From the NCBI GenBank assembly GCA_029204045.2, contig JAQNDB010000501.1, positions 16,434 to 80,433 on the forward strand: 64,000 bases of DNA. Reading direction: 5' to 3'. The translations under genes and the position numbers were made by a program. Positions 20,291 to 30,244 of this stretch are shown piece after piece; the stretch's first letter is position 1, and each line of letters opens with the position of its first letter. This stretch comes from Tillandsia leiboldiana (taxonomy: Eukaryota; Streptophyta; Magnoliopsida; Poales; Bromeliaceae). Under the pieces are notes generated by a model, which was not told the origin of the DNA, searched no databases, and saw nothing but the letters and a program-made list of their open reading frames with translations.

Positions 20291-20640
20291 CCGATTTTGG
20301 GGTAAATCGTTGTTTTTGGGTGGTGATGATCCGCCGAATACTTAGATCAAAGATAGATCGGAAATACCATCTAAGTATTCATTAGTTTGATTCAACTCAA
20401 GATGTGAGTATGAAAACCTTGAATCAAACTAATCAATATAGATGAAGAAACATAGAGTATTCTCTAATGATTTCCTTTCTTCTCTATATGTGGATCTATA
20501 GCCGTATAAAATGATATATGAAAATGACGGCTATGTGGATTGACCCTAGAAAGAAAGACATAGGGTCTATTTATAGGTTAGAAACCCTAGGAAGGAGATA
20601 AGAATCAAAAACCTGCCATTTCTGGATTTTTACGGACGGC

Positions 20641-20922
20641 GATCCGGATCGTGATAACTGAGATCCGGATCGTCGTAACGAATCAGCCAATTCCAGAAAA
20701 ACGAAGGTTCGGGATCCGGATCATGTGACTACGATCCGGATCGTTCATACAGTTTACCAAACATCAACGTTCGGGATCCGGATTGCGAAGCAAGATCCGG
20801 ATCGTTCAAGGTAGATGGTAAACTCAACGTTCGGGATCCGGATCAAGAGACTACGATCCGGATTGCGACGATGTATGAACGAACCACCTTCGGGATCCGG
20901 ATCGAACAACCTGATCCGGATC
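20641..20922 (-). promoter_or_regulatory. U3 array of ten GATCCGGATC palindromes in five pairs
   Basis: Sites start at 20641, 20662, 20713, 20733, 20775, 20794, 20835, 20855, 20894 and 20913. Pair spacings are 21, 20, 19, 20 and 19 bp; pairs repeat at 72, 62, 60 and 59 bp. Eight sites are perfect and two end in T. The array is immediately upstream of the TATA box in element orientation. It is repeated in the 5' LTR (about 40669-40950). Confidence 0.88.
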
Positions 20923-21150
20923 CTGAACATGTCCCAAGTCCAGTTTTTGATTTTTATGCAATGAAAGATTCTTCCAAGTGTTTCTACACTACAAGAAGTA
21001 TTCGGATCACACAAATTCTTTAGTTAAACATACCTGATCCTTTTGAATTCTTCTTTCTTGAGATTGAGTTAAATGATCCAACTTTCTTCACCTTCAATCT
21101 TCAGGACTTGAAACTTTCACGAAACTACGCCAACTCAAATTCCGTAACAA

Positions 21151-21162
21151 TCTCCCCCTTTG
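21151..21162 (-). promoter_or_regulatory. Polypurine tract of Sirevirus II
   Basis: The minus-strand CAAAGGGGGAGA directly precedes the 3' LTR, as in element I. A second similar tract (AAAAAGGGGGAGAGA, minus strand) is near 21834-21848. The region 21163-21995 otherwise has no gene. Confidence 0.85.
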
Positions 21163-21995
21163 GCGGTTTCGTGACAAAACATAGATCCACTAAAGAAAAT
21201 TCAAAAAGATATTTTTGTTGCTATCACCATACAACAAAAATTTACAATGGAGATCCAAAATACAATACATGAGTTAAACTCCTAAAACAGACTCTAGACT
21301 TAGACATCTGTACTCTCTGCAAAAGAAATCATTCTTGACAAAAGAAATCGTTAGATACCTCAAGAATTTTGTATCATTCAAAAACCACAAACAGAGATGA
21401 AGTTTAAACTCATTTATACTTACCATGACATTTATATTCAGATATGTAAACAGATCATAGTTAAAAACACCAACATATCTTCTTTGCACGTAAAAACCCA
21501 AATGTCATGAACAAGTTTGTGAACAAACTTATATATATATAGATATGTAATTGATCAGAGTTAAGAACCAACATATCTTCTATGCAATCAAAAACCAAGT
21601 GTCACAAACTTGTTAGTCCAACATCAACTTGTTAGTTATATTACATGCCCAAATAGTTAGCAAATAGTTAGTCGAGGCATGCATTCAAACACAAGATGAA
21701 AACCAAAAGTTGAAGTTGAGATAATACTTACCTTGATGTTCATCCAGTTTTCATATCCAGTTTTCATATCAACATTGTTCACTTACCATGAAGTGTAGTC
21801 ATGAACATTGTTCAAAGTTCTCTCTAACTCTCTCCCCCTTTTTGTCACAAAACAAAGCCAAAATGTAGTTAAGACTACGAAATATGAGGAGAGTAAAAAG
21901 TTCCAATAAAATGTAAAACCTGAGAACTAAGGTAAAGTAAGTATAAGACTAAATCCTAAAAACGTAATCCTGCACAAAGGAAAGGAAGGTGCAGT

Positions 21996-22595
21996 TCAGT
22001 CGGAGGAGTCTGAGCTGGTACAACTCAGCTTGCTCAAAATCCCTTTAAGCATTGTCGAAATAGTTGAACACTTCTTCTTGATCTTCTTGTGATCAGAAGA
22101 AATTTGCTGAAGTTCGTTCGATGTCCTCTCTTGTTCAGCAGAGAATCTTTGTTGTTCCTGGCGAAGCGATTCCAATACAACAGCGTCTGTAGCCTGTCTC
22201 TCCGAGTGTGATGGATGCTGTGTAGATGCAGATGGGGCATCCGGTCCCGTAACCCATGGAGATTCAGTTTGTAGAATTCCAGAGAGTGAGCGAGCTCTAG
22301 TAAGAGGCCCACTATGATAACTTTCACTTCTTAAGACAGTCTTTCGTCTCGTATATTGTTTGGTTGTTGAGGCAGATTTCATTAATCTTTTTCCTTTGAC
22401 AAATTTCCTGTTTTGCTCATCAATCTTCTGTTGAACATCTTTGAAGAATTCATCCCATTCTTCAGTATCGTAGTCTGAGCTGTCCTCCCTGCCTTCGGTT
22501 GTCTTATCTCCTGTTGAAATATCTGGTTCCTCTATTTCAGATGTACTCTTGTGCACCATTGTGACTAGTAACAGGATTAACCAAGAGAGTGACAA
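21996..22595 (-). CDS. Short env-like ORF of Sirevirus II, central domain lost, start codon changed
   Basis: The frame encodes up to 200 residues. The N-terminal hydrophobic helix (SLSWLILLLVTMVH) matches those of elements I and III, and the C-terminal part has a charged heptad coiled coil (about residues 135-180) and a serine/aspartate tail like theirs. The middle domain beginning CIGERHVN is absent, so about 270 residues are missing. The codon at the homologous start is TTG, where III has ATG; the first ATG in frame is at codon 13 and would skip the hydrophobic helix. It may therefore be decaying, or it may make only a soluble coiled-coil protein. Confidence 0.65.
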   Translation of the reverse strand: MSLSWLILLLVTMVHKSTSEIEEPDISTGDKTTEGREDSSDYDTEEWDEFFKDVQQKIDEQNRKFVKGKRLMKSASTTKQYTRRKTVLRSESYHSGPLTRARSLSGILQTESPWVTGPDAPSASTQHPSHSERQATDAVVLESLRQEQQRFSAEQERTSNELQQISSDHKKIKKKCSTISTMLKGILSKLSCTSSDSSD

Positions 22596-22625
22596 TGATC
22601 AAAGTGCTTGAGTTAAGAAGGTGTC

Positions 22626-23005
22626 CTGTGAAAACCAACTCAAGAACACAAAATTCTTAGTTTTCAAAAATTGAAAAGATTGTACCCAAACAATCATAAT
22701 CATGTAGAGAGACTAAGAATCAAGTTAGTTTTGCAAAAGGACTTTTAAAGATAGATCAATTGCATGAATTTCGAAAATCCTTATTATATGCCCTAAAACC
22801 GAAATTTTAGAAATCGAAGCCTAAAAATCCGTTAATCAGGAGAAAACCTAGCATATAATCAAAACTAAACAACCCAGTGTTCTTATTTCAAAAGAGATTT
22901 GATCAAAAACCATCCACAAACAAAGTTGATCCAAGAAATTCGTACGTTTGAGGAGGAAAAGAGAAAAAACGGTGAAAAACCGAGATTTTGATCAATAAAA
23001 CTTAC
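22626..23005 (-). other. Predicted 5'-UTR intron of the env-like gene, Sirevirus II
   Basis: In element orientation the donor GTAAGT begins at 23005 (preceded by TTCCAA) and the acceptor TTTTCACAG ends at 22626. The length is 380 bp. Spliced leader sequence of about 30 bases then leads to the ORF start. Position and size match the introns of I and III. Confidence 0.65.
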
Positions 23006-23123
23006 TTGGAATTGAAGAACCTGAGTTTGAAAGCTTCCAGGAAGGATGAAATCTAGAGAGAGAGGCTCTGGAAACTTCGGAACAAAAGATTGGAGTAAAG
23101 AAATCAAAAACCCCTTTCGTTCC

Positions 23124-23231
23124 TTATAAAACCTAGCCGCGATCCGGATCAGTTCATAACTGCGATCCGGATCGGCTACCCGCAGTAAGAAACTGCGTTC
23201 GGGATCCGGATCGGCAGATACAATCCGGATC
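23124..23231 (-). promoter_or_regulatory. Internal promoter of the env-like gene, Sirevirus II (proximal half)
   Basis: A minus-strand TATA-like TTTTATAA lies at 23124-23131. Upstream in element orientation are palindromes starting at 23141, 23164, 23203 and 23222. Two more lie at 34281 and 34300, beyond the gypsy C insertion. Removing the insertion restores three pairs with 23, 19 and 19 bp spacing and a period of about 60 bp. The insertion separates the distal pair from the promoter. Confidence 0.65.
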
Positions 23232-23783
23232 GTCTGTGAGGACCTGGATCCCCACGACGAGATTACTGGATCATCTACAGCTCCCGGAGGCCTATGTGGC
23301 GTGTTGGTGGGATTTGTGCCCCAATTGGACATTAGTGTTGGGCTCAGTGTGTTATATGGATCACGTGGGTGATTAGCGGACTCCGTCGGAGTTCCAGTAG
23401 TGGTTTCGCGCGCCAAGGATATTTAAATTGGACTCAGTGCGAAGTTTGGACCAAGGATTACCTTTCCGGATGCCTTCGGCAAATTTTGGAGTTGGAATTT
23501 GGCGAAATGGACATCAAATTCGGATTCAGCGCGCGAAAACGGTTAAAACGGACTACCCACTTGTCATTTTTGAGCTTCGGGTACTGTTCACGCCGGAACA
23601 GTGTTTCCGGCGGCGGCGGCAGCGGCGGAGCGGCCGCGGGCAGCGCGGCGGACGGTGGCGCGGGCCGCCCGGTCCACGCGGCAGGCGTGCGCCGGGGGCG
23701 GGACGCGTGGCGGCTCGGGAGTGGGCCGGTCCGCGGGGCGCGGTCTACGGGGGAGTGCGGGGCGCACGGTGGACCGGGGGTGA

Positions 23784-24079
23784 CACGTGGCATCACCCTA
23801 GAGGTGGGTTCACGGCGGATGGTCTACGCAGTTTTCGGGATGGCTCATGGTTTACGGTGCACCGGGCTTGGACACGTGGCAGGTTTGCATTGGTTCGGTC
23901 CACATGATTGCGTGCACCGGGTTCACTAGGCAGAGGCTTGACACGTGGCATTCTCCTATTGGTGGGGCTACTGTGCGCGGCAGGGTGGCAGGCGGCGGCG
24001 TCAGGCGGGCACGTGGGCGCGGCAGGCGGGCGTTGACCGGGTTGCGTGCCACGTGTCGTCGTCCGCGGGTGGCCACGTG
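23784..24079 (+). promoter_or_regulatory. Cluster of six CACGTG (G-box) sites in gypsy C U3
   Basis: CACGTG cores start at 23784, 23873, 23942, 24010, 24050 and 24074. Several have the extended ACACGTGGC form of plant ABA-response elements. They end about 170 bp before the TATA box (24253). The same cluster is in the 3' LTR. Confidence 0.7.
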
Positions 24080-26066
24080 GCGCGACGCGTGCGGCGGGTT
24101 CGGCTGTTGCCTGTTTGGCGGGCGACGTGGAGGCCCAGGAAGGTTTCGGGCTGCTACAGTGATCTTTCGGGCTGCTACAGTACGCGCCCGAAAGTTCCCA
24201 GCGCCCGGAAACGGGGACATGTTGGGTATTAAGTGATTTGTTTTTCCCAGCTTATATAGAGGCCGAGTTCTTTTGCAGAGAGCTTCTTCTCCGCGCGGAA
24301 TTTCACTGTGCAACCTTCACAAGAAATCTTCCTCTCCCAGTGGCGATTCCATCTGCAGATTTCCAGATCTTTCAGCGGCACGCATCCCGAGGTTACCATT
24401 TTTACGGCGCGGCGCGACGCTCGTTCGTTTGTGTTCTTCTTCGTCGCATTTCGGTGCGAGGACTCCCCCGGCTTACTCCGACCTCCGAATGAGGCGATTC
24501 TTGCGCCGTTGGCTTCACGACTGGTAGGGCTATGTTTCCCACGTTTACTGGTTTTTCCCATTCCGAGTTTTTCATGGGTCTTTCGGATCATCTTGTAACC
24601 CCTTTTTCTGGGCGGAGTTTTGGGACAGCGGTGCGGTATTTTGGCGATATCTTCGCGCACAGGCATCGGATTGGGGCGATTCAAGAGGCGATTTGCATCT
24701 ACACATCACGAGGAATATGCCCAAATTTTCTTGGAATTTTCTGAATATTTTTCGAAGGTGAAGATTATCTGTGAACAGCAATTGTTGCTACAGTTTTTCG
24801 AGTGTAGTTTGATTCGGGGTGGTTCCCTTGTCCGAATTGTTTCTCAGTGTAGGAAGCTCGGAATTGGACGTGCAGGTACTCGTTTCGAAGGTATCGACGC
24901 GAGGATTACTGTGGTATTTTTATTGGATTTTTCTGGGCACTTGCAGCAGGTGAAATATGCGCGGCTTTGGGACTGATTTTCAGATTGTGTATGTTTGGTT
25001 GATTTTGGAATAAAAGTGTAATGTTAAGCCTTATTGTTGTACTCAGGGGTGTTTTCAGCTGTTTGGAGCCAAGGCTTGCGTGAATTGTACCGAGGGTGTT
25101 TTGTTGGCAAATTTTGGACCGCGGGCCTCTACCCACTTCACCGACTTCAGGTTTGCCTTGGGTTAAGCGCTTCAGGTGGGTAAGCTTAATTTAGTAACTG
25201 TATAAGATTTTTATATCATGGTGAATGTAAGTGCACATGTGGGGTTATCATCCCTCTATGATTGATAACAGGCGTATTTGATGTACAACCGGTATGAGCG
25301 AGAGGTAAGCAAGGAATGGCTCACTTGGGTGAGAATGGTATACCATAGCAGGAATGTTTTAGCATGCTTTACTAATTTATGCTTTACCCACTTTTATTAT
25401 TTCGGAGAACAAAGCATGCGTGCATGGACATGTAGTTAGGCCATCTTTTACCGCTGCACTACTTTTGGAACTTGACTTAGGAGAAACCATGTTATCCTTT
25501 TCTCCTTCTTTGTTAGTCAGGTGGTCTGTGTTGCTCAGGTTCGAGCAGGGGCTCTGGGTAGTGTAGTCGGGACTTGGTGTCTGGGACAGGTTGGATTAGT
25601 TGTGGGGCTTTGCGGCAACCGCGGATATTGGGCGGTTGACCAGACATTTATTTATGCACCAGATTGGGTATCCGATTTCTCTAGTGGATGGGTTTTCCCA
25701 CTTTGATCAGAGTCATGATCCAGTCCTGCTGATTATGATACTTTTGTTACTGAGATACTTTACTCGTGTGGGTCGCTCCCCTCGAGTGCCACTCCGGAGT
25801 GCGCGGCAGACAGACTTTGAGTCCTTGAGACTCCTTTGCTTCGGTGTTATGCGTAGGCTGGCATACCCGTCGCGGCAGGCAGAGCAGGCAGTACCAGTGT
25901 CTACTGGTGGCATTAGATTGGGCTTATTACAGGCTTTTGTTTTGTTTTGTTGCGCTCGTGTCAGGGGGACCGAGTGGAGTTTAGTGGCGGTGTTTGGACC
26001 AGTGCTAGTGTTGTTGGGAACCGTTCGGGGGTACTGTGGTCCCTAGGTCATTGTGGGTTGTTGACC

Positions 26067-26570
26067 GTTATAGGCAGGCATGGCAGGCATAGTAGACATA
26101 AGCGGGCATAGTAGGCATAGGCAGGCAGGGCAGGCATAGGCAGGCAGAGCAGGCATGGTAGGCATAGGCAGGCAGGGCAGGCATAGGCAGGCAGGGCAGG
26201 CATAGGCAGGCAGGGCAGGCATGGCAGGCATGGCAGGCAGGCAGGCATGGCGGGCATAGTAGGCATAGGCAGGCAGGGCAGGCATAGGCAGGCAGAGCAG
26301 GCATGGTAGGCATAGGCAGGCAGGGCAGGCATAGGCAGGCAGGGCAGGCATGGCAGGCATGGCAGGCAGGCAGGCATGGCGGGCATAGTAGGCATAGGCA
26401 GGCAGGGCAGGCATAGGCAGGCAGAGCAGGCATGGTAGGCATAGGCAGGCAGGGCAGGCATAGGCAGGCAGGGCAGGCATGGCAGGCATGGCAGGCATGG
26501 CAGGCATAGGCAGGCATAGCAGGCATAAGCAGGCATAGGCAGGCATAGCAGGCATGGCAGGCATAGCAAG
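26067..26570 (+). repeat. Long GCAGGCAT-type minisatellite with higher-order units
   Basis: About 500 bp of GGCAGGCATAG and GGCAGGCAGGGCA variants. A longer unit of roughly 124 bp, starting at GGCGGGCATAGTAGGCATAG, recurs. The copy in the 3' LTR is at 33076-33579. Open frames in all frames here reflect the repeat only. Confidence 0.9.
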
Positions 26571-27246
26571 CTTAGTGGCTTGGTAGCTGTTGTGAAGGTC
26601 CAGCTTCTTTTTATACATCTTTACGGCTTTGGTTAGCTTTTTGTCTTTTGAGGACTTGGTGGGCAGACCGTCGGTCCTGGCGGTGATACCCACTGAGAAC
26701 TCCCTCCTTTGGTGTAGTTCTCACACCCTCTGGGGGGTTTCCCCCTTCTTTTTCCTTCCTCTCCTTTGTTTTGCAGAGTCTTAGCGGGTGTTGCTGATTC
26801 TGCGGTTGTTGATCGAGGCGAGGGAGTCGCGTCCTAGATCCCTACCCATGTTTTGGAGAGTAGCGGTACCCCTTCAGAGGAGAGCTTCAGTAGATTAGTT
26901 ATTTTATTTCCTCTTTTGAGAGACTGATGTAGTGAGGATATGATTTGTATTGAGAGCCTGTACACTGATGTATTTATTGGAGATACCTTCCGGTAGAGCT
27001 ATGAGTTTTGTGTCTGAGGATGTCGTTCTTTTATCCGTTTGGGAGGTGGACATTATTGTATTATCTTCAGCTGTACAGTGGTTGTTTTTAGTTATACAGC
27101 AGTTTTATCTTTTAGCTCTGATATCTCTTAGCTGTAGCACTTTTCTTGCAGGTAGGACGCTTCGCCTATGCGGAGTTTGGCATAGGTGGCGGATCTGTTG
27201 GCGAGCCCGGGTCGCAGTTTCGACCCCGGGGCGTGACAGATTAGAG

Positions 27247-27259
27247 TGGTATCAGAGCC
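27247..27259 (+). promoter_or_regulatory. Primer binding site of gypsy C
   Basis: TGGTATCAGAGCC is complementary to initiator-Met tRNA and lies eight bases after the 5' LTR. Confidence 0.92.
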
Positions 27260-30244
27260 TAGGTTGTAGGTCATGGTGGACTTAGAAACCCTAGGCTTAT
27301 GGTTTGACCCTTGGTTGACTTTGTGAGAGTCGTGATTTTGCGAGAGTCCTGATTGAGTTTTATACCTCTCCCAAGGGACGGGAGGAGTGATTGGCATGTT
27401 TATTCTCCTAAGTAATTATGTTGGCTGCAGACGACATAATGCTGTGGAATGGGTGACATGCTTTAGACTTTCGCTGGATTGGGTCGAGTGTTGTTGTGTG
27501 CTGTTTTGTTGTTTCGTCGTGGCGAGCGGTGTCTCCCCGACGTTGGGTTTTGACCCGGGTGCATCCTGTCATGGCAGTTGAGCTTGAGCAGTTGGTTTTG
27601 GGCCGGATACCCGGATCGAGGTCAGAGAACCCCGGACCCAGATGACAGGATTGTCTGAGGCTTATCAGCGGCTGTGGGAGCAGCTGGTCTTGGTGACACA
27701 GTTGTCGGAGCACTGAGTAGCCCCCTCTGTGCCAATGTTTAGTGTCGAGGCACCGAGGTAGGGTGGATGGTTGACAGCTGGTGAGCTGTGGGACATGATC
27801 GACCTATTGAGCCATTTTTGGCAGATGAACCACCACGACTCGTAAGATTGAGTTTAGAGCCCTTGGAGGCAGAGTCGCGGCTGGTGGTGATGGAGTGCTT
27901 AATTGAGAGCCTCCCTGTGCTTGTGAGTGTATGCAGTTGTTGAACTGCGCGCTCCTGATTTGAGGGACGAGGCGCATAGGATATATGAGACTGGGAGTGG
28001 ATTGCGCCAGGACACCTTTCTGTTATTCAGTCCCTCCATTTTAGATTTAGACGCCTCGTTGGAGCAGGCACCGTGTACGGAGCGCGGCATTGCAGTTCCT
28101 TTGGACAGGGATCTGCCGCCAGGAGGTGAGTTCTGGATTTTGGCGCTTGGCGCCGGATGATGGAGGACAGATCGACCGGCAGAGGCACTTCTGATTTCCT
28201 TTCCAGGATGACGGGTTCCTGAGATGCCAGAGATCGAGTGGACCCCGATGGTAGCATCAGTATTTTACCAGAGTGGCGCAGCGATAGCGTGGATTTGTTA
28301 TCTGCGGAGGACCTTATTCGTCGCCTCATTGTGGTCAGAGACAGAGGTCGTGCTTCCTAGTGTTAGCCCTGATTTTCAGGCAGATTGAGCGACAACCACT
28401 TGCATTGAATGGATGAACCTGTGCCGCCCGGTTGGAGGGCGCCACGGTAGGGGATCGAGTTGTCGCAGGTGTGATTCCATCACAGCAGTCGGAGTTAGAG
28501 CATGTTGCATTCCTGCATGGACTAGAGGCAGATTTGTTACCACGTGCACTCGAGGTACAGGTTCCTGTTAAGTGCTGTGCGTGTGGAGAAGGTTTGTGGA
28601 TCATGTCCAATGCAGCTGAGGCCGCGAGTTGTACCGGCAGGCTTATTGGTAATTGTGGCAGTTCGGTGTTTGACCATATGCTTGAGATTGTTGGGCACTA
28701 TGCCACAGGATGTTCGACTGCGGCAAGAGAGGACTTTGATCTTCGGCAAGGCGGGCAATTGGAGGCAGGCTCGTTAGGGTTGTTAGAGCACTCTGGTTTT
28801 AGCGACAGGGTGAGAGATGCTTACGGCGGCACCGGGACTCAGGGATATCTCTGTTGCCCATGAGATTCCGGGTGTGTTTTCACCTTAGTTGTTGGTAATG
28901 CCGCCGGTTAGGGAGGTAGAGATTGCGTTTGACATGGTTCGGGGAACCGCGCCACCCTTGATAGCACCTCATTGGATATCGCCTGTAGAGCTGAGAGAGC
29001 TGATGGCGCGGTTGTAGGATCTGATGGATCGAGGGGTCTGCTTGACCTGATGCCACGCCGTTGGTACACGGTGGTGATGCCACGTCGTTGATGCACGACT
29101 GTGAGGGCCCTTTTATGGTTCGAGTGTAGACAGGTCCGGGTGGTACCTAGGACCTTTTGATGGAGTCATGCTCCGGCAGTTATAGTATGGTGTGAGTACC
29201 TACTTGGAATCAGATAGCCGAGGATCTTGCTTAGATGGCGTTCAGGACACGGTAGGGCATCACGAGCTCTTAGTGAGGCCAAGTGGATTGATTAATGCCC
29301 TGCCACTTTTATGATTTGAGGGAATTGTGCTCCAGCTGTACTTGATTGGATTGGTAACAAGATCCTCCGGGGATATTTGGATTTACTCCCAGAGCGAAGT
29401 GGAGCGCGAGGAGCACTTGTGGATGTGCTACCATGCCCGTGTGGATGAAGTGGTATGCCACGTTATTGAGGTACAAGTTGTAGCTCCAGAAGCATACCTT
29501 CTTGGGTCACGTTGTTCGAGCCGTAGGAGCGGCGGTGGAAATCCGGCCAATATGGATATCACTCGGGTTTTGGCCGAGATCGACAGTTATTGTCAAGGTA
29601 AGGAGCTTCTTGGACTGGGCAGTGCCAGGAGAGCTGGCTGGGGTTGAGCTTGATGATTCCACAGCTGGCGCTGTGTGGACTGTTGAGGCAGACGTGGCGT
29701 GTGGTTGTGTCCCTGAGGGTTCCTTTGGATGATAGACCGCGGCTGAGTAGTTCACTCGGATGGTCAAGATTCGGGAGTGACCGAGTGAGGACCCCTCCTT
29801 GTTAGGGCTCATTTCCTTATTGGTTAATCGTGTGGGTGTGCTTCGGGTTGCCTTGGTTGAGTTGACACAGGTTGTGGTTTGGTGTGTGTTGCACTGGCGG
29901 TTATCTGGTTCCCCCAACTTTGTTGGAACCCCGGTTGTATTTCATGTTTCAGCTCAGGAGTGTTTTGTTTTTGGGATTCTTCGCCCGCGATTGACTTGTC
30001 TATTGAGATATGTGATTGTTGGGGTACGAGGAACGCCCGTTGCGGATTCTGGCTCGAGAGATGAGGGAATCGCGCAATCGGGCCATGCCGTACTGGGTAT
30101 TGTTGTTATTGGGGAGTGATCACGGGGAGTGTGTGGTGTGTGGGGAGCTGGAGGCGTGATTGACGGATACCTACCCGTGGTATTTGTGACTCCTGGTGGA
30201 TTTGAGCTAGTTTCGAGGACGAAACTTTTCTTAGTGGGGGAGGA
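27260..30244 (+). pseudogene. Decayed gag and pol remnants, gypsy C interior
   Basis: Frames are broken throughout. Recognisable pieces are a gag remnant near 27860-28030, a degenerate zinc knuckle (CCACGEG-like) near 28570-28620, the pre-RT stretch near 28870-29045 (MPPVREVEIAFDMVRGTAP, other frame), and a reverse transcriptase piece near 29327-29450 where DIWIYSQSEVEREEHL stands for the usual FIDDILIYS-type motif. Protease, most of RT, RNase H and integrase are missing. A purine tract AGTGGGGGAGGA (30233-30244) precedes the 3' LTR. The same decay pattern is present in element A. Confidence 0.8.

Larger units (their letters stand above)
19814..21149 (-). repeat. 3' LTR of Sirevirus II
   Basis: The LTR is 1336 bp and nearly identical to 39841-41177. 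The U3 palindrome array is at 20641-20922, the minus-strand TATA box TATAAATA at 20568-20575 and the hairpin array at 20114-20290. Confidence 0.93.
23235..27238 (+). repeat. 5' LTR of gypsy C
   Basis: The LTR is 4004 bp. GC-rich U3 with six CACGTG sites lies at 23784-24079. TATATA is at 24253-24258, AATAAA at 25009-25014 and the minisatellite at 26067-26570. Read-through frames in the GC-rich part and the minisatellite are not genes. Confidence 0.93.

Noticed and set aside
20641..20922. CRISPR-like array of regularly spaced palindromes
   Set aside because: Repeats are only 10 bp, pairs alternate with unequal gaps, it lies in a plant LTR, and there is no cas gene or spacer logic.
23369..24236. 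GC-rich frames in gypsy C U3 (also 9624-10309, 30379-31246, 43039-43758)
   Set aside because: They lie in promoter sequence upstream of the TATA box, overlap on both strands, and are low complexity.
26043..26693. Long open frames rich in Leu, Pro, Met, Ala and Cys (also at 33052-33702, 17016-17244, 45659-45913)
   Set aside because: They are translations of the GCAGGCAT minisatellite; several frames are open at once and there is no domain or start context.
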